A stretch of 9,087 nucleotides of DNA from positions 1 through 9,087 of the forward strand of contig CAYXPB010000221.1 in the NCBI GenBank assembly GCA_964466645.1, read 5' to 3'. The notes under the pieces were generated by a model, which was not told where the DNA came from, did not search any database, and worked only from the letters and a program-made list of their open reading frames with translations. Positions 1 through 6,357 of this stretch are shown here, piece by piece. The DNA comes from Acetivibrio sp964466645 (GTDB lineage Bacteria; Bacillota; Clostridia; Acetivibrionales; Acetivibrionaceae). The position numbers were made by a program, and so were the translations under genes. The number at the start of each line of letters is the position of its first letter. Positions within the stretch are counted from its first letter, which is position 1.

Positions 1-405
1 TAAAATAAAGAATGATGGGTGAAATTTTTTTTCATATCACTGTGAATAATTCAGGCTATATATTATCTTTTGCAACTTTCCTTATCACATTATAATACAT
101 ATACTAAAATGTGTAAATAATGAATAACATTTCTACCTCCCCTATATGTGTTATTCTTATTGACAATTCTATGTTATCATTGTAAATTAAAAGAAAGTAA
201 CAAGCGTTCTGCATTTTACTATAAGTATTTCTCTGGTCTTCGAAATTTTCATTGTCCTGAAAATTTAGGATTTATAAAGGTCTGTAAAATATATATAGTT
301 TGGGAAATGCAGCCCACAAGGCATAAGAGGTACAAGTCATAAATTGTGTAAGACTAGATATCGGTAATGTTAATCATTCACCAGAAAGAAAGGAAGTATT
401 TTTTT
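1..405 (+). other. Intergenic region and 5' leader upstream of aroF
   Basis: No convincing gene lies in these 405 bases. A 64-codon frame from ATG 148 has no ribosome binding site and an implausible composition. The stretch is very AT-rich. It holds a palindrome, GAATAACA (122-129) with TGTTATTC (149-156), directly upstream of a promoter-like -35 at 160. If transcription starts near 195, a leader of about 210 bases precedes aroF. In it CTGCATTT (209-216) can pair with AAATGCAG (305-312), enclosing a perfect 9-bp hairpin (243-251 with 258-266) and a small TACT/AGTA hairpin (217-227). No T-box consensus (AGGGTGG..ACC) and no terminator-type T run is visible, so any regulatory role is inference. 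Confidence 0.5.
160..188 (+). promoter_or_regulatory. Putative sigma-A-type promoter of aroF-tyrA
   Basis: A perfect -35 hexamer TTGACA (160-165) is followed after 17 bases by TAAATT (183-188), a 4-of-6 match to TATAAT. This would start transcription near 195 and give a leader of about 210 bases. A second, weaker possibility is TTGCAA (70-75) with a perfect TATAAT (91-96), but its 15-base spacing is short. There is no experimental support. Confidence 0.45.
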
Positions 406-1434
406 ATGATAATAGTAATGAAATCCAATTCTAAAGATAGTGATATTCAGGAAATCTCAACGATACTAGGTTCTTTAGGGCTTGGAGTACATATTTCACA
501 AGGCTCTGAAAGAACAATTATAGGTGTTATAGGTGATAAAAGAAAGCTAAATGATGTTCCCTTAGAGTTAATGTCCGGAGTTGAAAAACTCGTACCTATC
601 GTAGAATCATATAAATTAGCTGGTAAAACCTTTAAACCTGAACCAAGTGTTGTCGTTGTTAACGGTGTTAAAATTGGTGGTAAAGAATTAGTTATGATGG
701 CAGGTCCTTGTGCTGTAGAGAACCATGACCAAATAATAGCCTCCGCGTTCGCAGTAAAAAAATCCGGTGCCCAATTTTTGCGCGGCGGAGCCTTCAAGCC
801 TAGGACTTCTCCCTATGCCTTTCAAGGTTTAGAAGAAGAAGGTTTAAAGATGTTGAAGGAAGCCAAAGATGCAACCGGATTGAATATAATAACTGAGGTT
901 ACCAGTGAAAAAGCTGTTGAGATTGCTGACAAATATGTCGACATGTTTCAAGTAGGGGCAAGAAATACACAAAATTTTCAATTGTTAAGAGAAATCGGAC
1001 GTTCTAAAAAGCCTGTTTTATTTAAACGCGGTTCTGCAACTACCATTGATGAATGGCTTAATGCTGCAGAATATATTATGAATGAAGGAAATTACAATGT
1101 AGTACTTTGCGAAAGAGGTATAAGAACTTTTGAAACTGCGACAAGAAACACTTTAGATATAAGTGCTGTACCAGTAATAAAAAACATGAGCCACTTACCA
1201 ATAATTGTGGATCCAAGCCATGCAGCCGGTAAAGCACAATATATTCTTCCTCTTTCGAAGGCAGCTATAGCTGCCGGAGCCGATGGTTTGATAATTGAAG
1301 TTCATCCGAACCCTAAATGTGCATTATCAGATGCCGCACAACAGTTAACACCAGAAGCTTTTAACGATTTATGTAAAGATATTGCGAAAATTGCCGAAAT
1401 ATTAGGAAGAGAGTTTAAACATGAAGATCAATAG
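406..1434 (+). CDS. aroF: 3-deoxy-7-phosphoheptulonate (DAHP) synthase, type I-beta with N-terminal regulatory domain
   Basis: The enzyme condenses phosphoenolpyruvate with erythrose 4-phosphate to DAHP, the committed step of the shikimate pathway, in the cytoplasm. I place the start at ATG 406 (342 aa), not ATG 367, because AGGAAG (391-396) lies 9 bases upstream and the protein then begins MIIVMK, the usual start of the ferredoxin-like domain. Residues 1 to ~70 form that domain, which in Thermotoga maritima DAHP synthase mediates tyrosine/phenylalanine feedback inhibition. The rest is the TIM barrel: GPCAVE (100-105), KPRTSPY (131-137), FKRG (206-209), DPSHAAGK (269-276), EVHP (298-301). The metal ligands C102, H272, E298 and D309 are all present, at the numbers I recall for the Thermotoga enzyme. 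It overlaps tyrA by 14 bases, indicating an operon. Confidence 0.97.
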   Translation: MIIVMKSNSKDSDIQEISTILGSLGLGVHISQGSERTIIGVIGDKRKLNDVPLELMSGVEKLVPIVESYKLAGKTFKPEPSVVVVNGVKIGGKELVMMAGPCAVENHDQIIASAFAVKKSGAQFLRGGAFKPRTSPYAFQGLEEEGLKMLKEAKDATGLNIITEVTSEKAVEIADKYVDMFQVGARNTQNFQLLREIGRSKKPVLFKRGSATTIDEWLNAAEYIMNEGNYNVVLCERGIRTFETATRNTLDISAVPVIKNMSHLPIIVDPSHAAGKAQYILPLSKAAIAAGADGLIIEVHPNPKCALSDAAQQLTPEAFNDLCKDIAKIAEILGREFKHEDQ

Positions 1435-2518
1435 TGTAACTGTTATTGGCCTTGGACTTATTGGAGGCTCTCTGGCAAAAGCATTAAAGGAACGTGCAAA
1501 TGTTTCCGAAATAAAAGCTGTGGACTTGAGCAATCAAAGTATAAATCAGGCATTGTCAGAAGGATATATTTCTAAAGGATATACTGAAATAAATGAGGAT
1601 GTATATAATTCGGATTTGATTTTTATTTGTACACCTGTAAAAAATGCAATTGAGTACATTGAGAAACTATCCAAAAGGGTTAATGACAAATGTATAATTA
1701 CTGATGTTGCAAGCACTAAATCCGAAATTGTAAGCTATGTCAATTTAATGGATAACCCGCCCTGTTTCATAGGCGGACATCCGATGGCTGGTACAGAAAA
1801 ATCAGGTTTTGCATCAAGTTTATCACATTTGTTTGAAAATGCATATTATATTTTGACACCGACTATACGTACCAAAGAAATCGATATTGAAATCATGGAA
1901 AATATAGTCAAGAGCATAGGCGGCATACCAATAATAACCGATGCAGACGAACATGATTTAGTTGCCGCTACAATAAGCCACGTGCCACATATTATCGCAT
2001 CGGCATTGGTAAATTTAGTAGGCAAATCGGATTATCCCGATGGCAAGATGCAAACCCTTGCAGCCGGTGGTTTTAAAGATATAACGAGAATTGCATCCTC
2101 TAACCCTGAAATGTGGGAAAATGTAGTATTAAGTAATAAGAAAAAAATTAAAGGAGTTTTAGAGTCCTTTGTTGAAACATTATACGAATTCAAACAGCAT
2201 ATGGATGATAATAATCCAGAAGCCATAAACGCCTATTTCCGAACTGCCAAAGAATTACGGGACTCGTTACCTGACAACCGGAAAGGGCTGCTTATATCTC
2301 TCCATGAGATCATAGTTGATATTCTAGACAAACCGGGCATAATCGGTGAAATTGCAACAATACTTGGCAATAATGGTGTTAACATCAAAAATATAAATGT
2401 TTCAAATAGCAGAGAGTTTGAACAGGGGTGCCTAAGGATTACCCTTCCAGATTCCGATAGTGTAAAAAATGCTGTTATTTTGTTGTCAGACCATGGATAT
2501 AAAGTCTATAAACTTTAA
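1421..2518 (+). CDS. tyrA: Prephenate dehydrogenase with C-terminal ACT domain
   Basis: It oxidatively decarboxylates prephenate to 4-hydroxyphenylpyruvate, the branch step to tyrosine. The 365-residue protein starts with a Rossmann fold: GLGLIGGS (10-17) is the dinucleotide loop, and D35 at the end of the second strand suggests NAD+ rather than NADP+. The substrate domain holds GGHPMAGTEKSG (118-129), whose H120 matches the catalytic histidine, S98 in DVASTK, SHVPH (186-190) and TRIASSNPEMW (222-232) with arginine R223. Residues ~293-365 are an ACT domain (DKPGIIGEI at 303-311), a typical amino-acid sensing module, so tyrosine feedback control is likely. The start ATG 1421 lies inside the end of aroF, with AGGAAGAG (1404-1411) as ribosome binding site, which suggests translational coupling. 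Confidence 0.97.
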   Translation: MKINSVTVIGLGLIGGSLAKALKERANVSEIKAVDLSNQSINQALSEGYISKGYTEINEDVYNSDLIFICTPVKNAIEYIEKLSKRVNDKCIITDVASTKSEIVSYVNLMDNPPCFIGGHPMAGTEKSGFASSLSHLFENAYYILTPTIRTKEIDIEIMENIVKSIGGIPIITDADEHDLVAATISHVPHIIASALVNLVGKSDYPDGKMQTLAAGGFKDITRIASSNPEMWENVVLSNKKKIKGVLESFVETLYEFKQHMDDNNPEAINAYFRTAKELRDSLPDNRKGLLISLHEIIVDILDKPGIIGEIATILGNNGVNIKNINVSNSREFEQGCLRITLPDSDSVKNAVILLSDHGYKVYKL

Positions 2519-2530
2519 TATTAAAAGTAT

Positions 2531-2633
2531 AGGGTCATTTCAAAAAAAGCCTATGCAATATTTAGATCACAAAGCCCATTAAATCAATTTTTTTGAAATG
2601 GCGATTGACTAGTTATTTTTTTGGAATGACCTA
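2531..2633. mobile_element. MITE-like inverted-repeat element
   Basis: The ends are 16-base inverted repeats: GGTCATTTCAAAAAAA (2533-2548) matches the reverse complement of 2616-2631 except at one position. A TA dinucleotide flanks each side (2530-2531 and 2632-2633, with one extra G on the left), which would fit the target duplication of IS630/Tc1-type elements. There is no internal reading frame. An internal imperfect copy of the right arm (2588-2602) can also pair with the left arm (2534-2548, 15 bp with one wobble), so as RNA it could form two mutually exclusive hairpins. Other readings are a decayed insertion-sequence end or an inter-gene RNA hairpin. No copy number can be judged here. 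Confidence 0.45.
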
Positions 2634-2792
2634 AATGGCCTAAAGTAAATTGCATTTTAAGAAGAATAGTATTACGGAACTTGCATAGTTATATTATAAA
2701 CTTACCTTCAAACAGTATAAAAAGCTCTGTTTGACATATGCTTAGCATCCGAAGGTTTAACTTACAATATAGCTGCAATTACACCTTGTGCT

Positions 2793-2810
2793 TTGTGACT
2801 AAAGTTACAA
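2793..2810. promoter_or_regulatory. Palindrome resembling a Rex operator, upstream of aroA
   Basis: The 18 bases read TTGTGAC-TAAA-GTTACAA, a 7-base inverted repeat with one G/T irregularity around a 4-base centre. This is the geometry of Rex operators (TTGTTAA-N4-TTAACAA in clostridia, TTGTGAA-N4-TTCACAA in other Firmicutes): it matches 10 of 14 and 11 of 14 fixed positions, including the full outer TTGT and ACAA. It could equally be an RNA hairpin just before the gene. The resemblance is suggestive only. Confidence 0.3.
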
Positions 2811-2849
2811 ATGTACAACTCACTTACTAAAGGAATGGGGGAATACAGT

Positions 2850-4124
2850 GTGTTAATTGAACAAAGGGATTCTTTGAGAGGTGAAATAACAGTACCTGGC
2901 GATAAATCCATATCACACAGAGCGATACTTTTAGGGTCTCTTGCTAAGGGAACAACTGAAATCAATGGATTCCTAATGGGAGAAGATTGTCTAAGTACCA
3001 TTGACTGTTTTAGAAAAATGCACGTTAGCATAGAAATTCTTGCTAATAGCAAAATCAAGGTACACGGCAATGGCCTTTATGGCCTAAACCCTCCATCTTC
3101 AACCTTGAATGCCGGAAGATCTGGAACTGCTTTAAGACTTCTTCTTGGAGTATTGGCAAGTCAACCCTTTAATTCGGTATTGACCAGAGATGAGTCTTCT
3201 GTCAGAAAACCGATTGGGAAAGTGGTTAAGCCTCTTAGGGATATGGGAGCAATAATCAACGGAAGAGACGATGGTAATTTATGCCCTCTCACCATTTTTC
3301 CGGCAAAGTTAAACGGTCAGACTCATCATCTTTCATTAAGGGACACTAATATCAAATCTCCGCTTCTATTAGCAGGGCTTTATGCACAAGGTAATACTAA
3401 AGTAGTTGAAGCTGTTAAATCAAGAGACCACACCGAACTTATGCTTAACTATTTTGGCGCAAACATTACTGTAAAAGGATTAGAAGTAACTTCAAATAAT
3501 GTTGAAAATCTTTATGCACAAAACATAGAAGTACCTGGAGACATTTCAATTGCAAGTTATTTTATGACTGCAGGTCTGATAGTACCCAATTCCGATATAG
3601 TAATAAAGAACGTAGGTGTCAATCCTACAAGAACAGGAATTATTGATGTTTATAGATCAATGGGTGCAAAAATCGAAATACTAAACGAACGTACCGTAAG
3701 TAATGAAAAAGTTGCAGATATAAGAGTTGTATCATCTCAATTAAAAGCTGTAACAATAGAAGGAGAACTTATCCCAAGGCTTATAGATGAAATTCCGGTA
3801 ATAGCAGTTGCTGCAACTATGGCTAAAGGAAAAACCGTCATCAACAACTTAAAAGGCTTTAAATTAAAAGAATCTGGCAAATTAAAAATGCTAAATACAG
3901 AACTTTCAAAGTTAGGAGCAATTGTCCGGGAAACAGAAGACGGAATGATAATTGAAGGCGGCAAAACATTAACCGGTACAATCGTTGAAGGATACAATCA
4001 TCCTGCTATAACAATGGCATTGTGTGTTGCAGGACTTGTAGCTGAAGGCGAGACAATGATAAGAAAAACACAAGTTTTAGATATTGCTTACCCTGAATTT
4101 ATCTCAGTGATGAATAGGCTTTAG
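2850..4124 (+). CDS. aroA: EPSP synthase family protein (3-phosphoshikimate 1-carboxyvinyltransferase) with altered PEP-binding residues
   Basis: EPSP synthase transfers the enolpyruvyl group of PEP to shikimate 3-phosphate, the step before chorismate synthase. I choose GTG 2850 (424 aa): GGGGGA (2837-2842) is 7 bases upstream and the product begins directly at the usual family start, while ATG 2811 has no ribosome binding site. Shikimate-3-phosphate contacts are kept: K19, S20 and R24 in VPGDKSISHR, D313 in IPRLIDE, K340. So are SGT (91-93), R96, SRDHTE (191-196), NPTRTG (258-263) and E341. The PEP side differs. Family arginines near 120, 343 and 385 are K120 (RKPIG), K344 (KESGK instead of KESDR) and P385 (NHP instead of DHR); the glutamine near 167 is N167, and N before SGT is R90. 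The gene is intact and sits where a working aroA is expected, so a divergent but functional enzyme, perhaps with altered glyphosate response, is as possible as a changed reaction. Confidence 0.9.
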   Translation: MLIEQRDSLRGEITVPGDKSISHRAILLGSLAKGTTEINGFLMGEDCLSTIDCFRKMHVSIEILANSKIKVHGNGLYGLNPPSSTLNAGRSGTALRLLLGVLASQPFNSVLTRDESSVRKPIGKVVKPLRDMGAIINGRDDGNLCPLTIFPAKLNGQTHHLSLRDTNIKSPLLLAGLYAQGNTKVVEAVKSRDHTELMLNYFGANITVKGLEVTSNNVENLYAQNIEVPGDISIASYFMTAGLIVPNSDIVIKNVGVNPTRTGIIDVYRSMGAKIEILNERTVSNEKVADIRVVSSQLKAVTIEGELIPRLIDEIPVIAVAATMAKGKTVINNLKGFKLKESGKLKMLNTELSKLGAIVRETEDGMIIEGGKTLTGTIVEGYNHPAITMALCVAGLVAEGETMIRKTQVLDIAYPEFISVMNRL

Positions 4125-4187
4125 TTTATAGTATATGGGCAGAAAACATGATATTTTATAGTATAAAAAATCACTTTGCCATAATAT

Positions 4188-4219
4188 AAAAGCTACGGAA
4201 ACAAGTTTTCGTAGCTTTT
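4188..4219. terminator. Bidirectional rho-independent terminator between aroA and ydiF
   Basis: A 15-bp stem with one G-U wobble (4188-4202 with 4205-4219) closes on a 2-base AA gap, so the real loop is slightly larger. The stem has A4 on the left and T4 on the right, with AT-rich flanks, so it can end transcription of both convergent genes: aroA stops at 4124 and the - strand gene stops at 4225. Just upstream, an 11-base direct repeat TTTATAGTATA occurs at 4125-4135 and 4155-4165, without obvious meaning. Confidence 0.85.
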
Positions 4220-4224
4220 ATTTC

Positions 4225-6141
4225 TTAACCCTCTATTTCAATTGCGAGAGATTCCCATAGCCCATAGAGCTCCTCAAGTTTGTTTTCCATTTGCTCCTGC
4301 TTACTGTGTAATTCACTAAGCTTTACATGATCACTTAATACTTCCCCCGACTGCATTTCAACTTTTATGTTTTCTATAGAACTCTCTAATTTAGCAATCT
4401 CCTTTTCAGTATCGGAATACTGTTTTTCCAGTTTCCTTCTACGTGCTTTTTCCTCTTTAGTCGCAATATGCGAAAGCTTTGCATAAGAAGAATTTTCAAC
4501 TTGTGAATCCGTTTTTGATTCAAGGTCAAGCCTTCCTTTATACTGCTTAAAACCGGAATAATTGCCTAAGTAATCAATATATAAATCCTTGCTAAGTTCA
4601 ATAATCCTTGTCGCAAGCTTATCGATAAAATACCTGTCATGGGACACTATAATAAGAGTTCCTTCATAATCAAAAAGTGAACTCTCTAAAATTTCCCTTG
4701 AGTTGATATCGAGATGATTTGTAGGCTCATCTAGAATAAGAACATTTGCTCCCGACATCATAATCTTTAAAAGTGAGATTCTTCCCTTTTCTCCACCACT
4801 AAGCTTGTTTATCTCTTTAAAAACGTCGTCACCTTTAAAAAGAAACATGGCTAGAGCATTTCTTATATCAGTCTGTGAAAGATTATCACTTGCCTCTAAG
4901 AGTTCGTCTATTATTGTATTGTTTAAGCTGAGCTCCGAATGCTCCTGATCGTAAAAAGCCTCTTTTGTGTTGTGCCCAAACTTAAAGCTTCCTGCATACT
5001 CATCCATTTTGCCTGTTAAAATCTTAAGCAGGGTGGATTTCCCAGATCCATTAGGGCCTAATATAAATACTCTCTCACTTTTCTTAACTTTAAAACTCAA
5101 ATTGTTAAACAGCGGTCTTCCGGGGTACTCCTTTGAAAGTTTGTCCACCGATAAAACATCATTTCCGCTTTGTATATCAACTTTGAAATCAATTTTGATT
5201 TTGTCGGGAAGATTTTTGGGCCTGTCAATCTTTTCTATCCTGTCAATGGCCTTCTGCCTGCTTTCGGCAGCCACTATATTTTTTTCCCTGTTCCATCTTC
5301 TCTGTTGTTCAATAAAAGCTTCCATTCTTGCAATTTCTTTTTGTTGAAGCTCAAAATGCTTTTGTTGAATTTCCCTGTCCTGCTCTTTTTGTTTTACATA
5401 ATTTGTATAGTTACCGTTATAGAGTTTACACTCGCAATTTTCTATTTCAAGAGTTTTATTTGTTGTCCTGTCTAAAAAGAACCTATCATGGGAAATAATC
5501 ATAATACCTTTTCTGTAATTGATAAGAAAATCTTCTAGCCACTCAACCGCATTTATATCCAAATGGTTTGTAGGCTCGTCTAAGAGAAGCAGGTCAGGTT
5601 CTTCTGTCAAAAGTTTTGCCATAGCAAGACGGGTTTTTTGACCTCCGCTTAAATTGCTTGTTTTAAGGTCAAACTCTTCTTCTCCAAACCCAAGCCCTTT
5701 TAGAATTCCCCTTGATCTACTATTGTACTCATATCCACCATTACGTGAAAAACTGTCTGAGAGATTGGAATACTCCTTCATATAAGAGGAGAGCCTTTCC
5801 TCATTTTTTTCAGAGCTCATAAGTTTCTCCAGTTCCTTAATCCGCTCCTCCATTTTAATTAGATATGAAAAAGCAGACAACACTTCTTCAAGAATACTGT
5901 TTGATGACTCAAGCTCTGAATTTTGAGCAAGATATCCTATTTTACATCCCTTAGCAAAATATATGTCCCCAGAATCAGCAGTATAGCTTGATGTAATTAT
6001 TTTAAACAAAGTGGACTTTCCTGCTCCATTAACACCTACAACGCCAATTTTGTCCGTATCCTGAACACTAAAAGTGGCATTCTCCAAAATTTGCTTAGTA
6101 CCAAAGGAAATAGATATATTATTACTTCCTAATATTATCAT
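4225..6141 (-). CDS. ydiF: ABC-F family ATPase, YdiF type
   Basis: This soluble 638-residue protein has two ATP-binding cassettes and no membrane segments, the mark of ABC-F proteins, which act on the ribosome rather than in transport. Cassette 1 has Walker A GVNGAGKST (36-44), signature LSGGQ (164-168) and Walker B LLLLDEPTNHLD (184-195). Cassette 2 has GPNGSGKST (362-370), LSGGE (447-451) and LILDEPTNHLD (468-478). The charged inter-cassette linker (~245-315) corresponds to the P-site tRNA interaction motif. Residues ~562-630 form a charged C-terminal coiled coil, as in YdiF/Uup proteins. Length fits Bacillus subtilis YdiF (about 640 aa). The ribosome binding site is AAGGTG (6152-6157 on the - strand). 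It is divergent from rex, a known neighbour of ydiF in B. subtilis. Nothing in the sequence proves antibiotic resistance; a housekeeping translation factor is more likely. Confidence 0.93.
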   Translation of the reverse strand: MIILGSNNISISFGTKQILENATFSVQDTDKIGVVGVNGAGKSTLFKIITSSYTADSGDIYFAKGCKIGYLAQNSELESSNSILEEVLSAFSYLIKMEERIKELEKLMSSEKNEERLSSYMKEYSNLSDSFSRNGGYEYNSRSRGILKGLGFGEEEFDLKTSNLSGGQKTRLAMAKLLTEEPDLLLLDEPTNHLDINAVEWLEDFLINYRKGIMIISHDRFFLDRTTNKTLEIENCECKLYNGNYTNYVKQKEQDREIQQKHFELQQKEIARMEAFIEQQRRWNREKNIVAAESRQKAIDRIEKIDRPKNLPDKIKIDFKVDIQSGNDVLSVDKLSKEYPGRPLFNNLSFKVKKSERVFILGPNGSGKSTLLKILTGKMDEYAGSFKFGHNTKEAFYDQEHSELSLNNTIIDELLEASDNLSQTDIRNALAMFLFKGDDVFKEINKLSGGEKGRISLLKIMMSGANVLILDEPTNHLDINSREILESSLFDYEGTLIIVSHDRYFIDKLATRIIELSKDLYIDYLGNYSGFKQYKGRLDLESKTDSQVENSSYAKLSHIATKEEKARRRKLEKQYSDTEKEIAKLESSIENIKVEMQSGEVLSDHVKLSELHSKQEQMENKLEELYGLWESLAIEIEG

Positions 6142-6216
6142 ATATATTTCACACCTTACACTTTAGGTAATTTCCGATTTGCGTCTTTTAAAACGCTTAA
6201 ACCATTTTCGTCTTAA

Positions 6217-6245
6217 ATTGTAGCAGAAATGATGCCTTTAAGCAA
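6217..6245 (-). promoter_or_regulatory. Promoter of the ydiF-type ABC-F gene
   Basis: On the - strand, TTGCTT (complement of 6240-6245) is followed after 17 bases by TACAAT (complement of 6217-6222). These are 4 of 6 and 5 of 6 matches to the sigma-A consensus, with ideal spacing. Transcription would start near 6210, leaving a leader of about 70 bases. The -35 ends only 3 bases from the -35 of the divergent rex promoter. Confidence 0.6.
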
Positions 6246-6247
6246 TA

Positions 6248-6265
6248 TTGACAATAAAATAACAA
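6248..6265. promoter_or_regulatory. Candidate Rex operator overlapping the rex promoter
   Basis: The 18 bases TTGACAATAAAATAACAA match the clostridial Rex consensus TTGTTAA-N4-TTAACAA at 11 of 14 fixed positions: the right half-site has one mismatch (ATAACAA) and the left has two. The site begins exactly at the -35 hexamer, where a bound repressor would block RNA polymerase. Rex autoregulation is known in other bacteria. The adjacent ydiF-type promoter (-35 ending at 6245) could be affected as well. Confidence 0.55.
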
Positions 6266-6277
6266 AGGTGATATAAT
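6248..6277 (+). promoter_or_regulatory. rex promoter, sigma-A type
   Basis: Perfect TTGACA (6248-6253) and perfect TATAAT (6272-6277) hexamers are separated by 18 bases, predicting a start near 6284 and a leader of about 75 bases. In the leader GGGATT (6310-6315) can pair with AATCCC (6326-6331). The -35 and spacer overlap a Rex-operator-like sequence (6248-6265). Confidence 0.8.
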
Positions 6278-6357
6278 CAAGTATCAGTGAGAGCTAAGGC
6301 AATATAGAAGGGATTCGCATAATTTAATCCCAAACATATAAGATAGAGGTGGTTGTG

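Larger units (their letters stand above)
2519..2849 (+). other. Intergenic region between tyrA and aroA
   Basis: This 331-base gap has no gene. From left to right it contains a MITE-like inverted-repeat element (2531-2633), a possible three-way-junction fold (2704-2756) with an embedded TTGACA (2731-2736), an 18-base palindrome (2793-2810), and the aroA ribosome binding site (GGGGGA, 2837-2842). I found no -10 hexamer correctly spaced from TTGACA 2731 (17 bases on is GGTTTA), so it is unclear whether aroA has its own promoter or is read through from aroF-tyrA. No classical terminator follows tyrA. Confidence 0.5.

Noticed and set aside
148..342. 64-codon open frame on the + strand before aroF
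   Set aside because: It has no ribosome binding site, overlaps the likely promoter and structured leader, and has a composition unlike a protein.
367..405. Upstream ATG as the start of aroF
   Set aside because: It has no ribosome binding site and would add 13 residues before the normal family start; ATG 406 has AGGAAG at proper distance.
195..405. T-box riboswitch before aroF
   Set aside because: The diagnostic AGGGTGG..ACC box and an antiterminator/terminator pair are missing.
2811..2849. ATG 2811 or ATG 2835 as the start of aroA
   Set aside because: The first lacks a ribosome binding site and overlaps no family sequence; the second is too close to AAGGA. GTG 2850 has GGGGGA at 7 bases and fits the family N-terminus.
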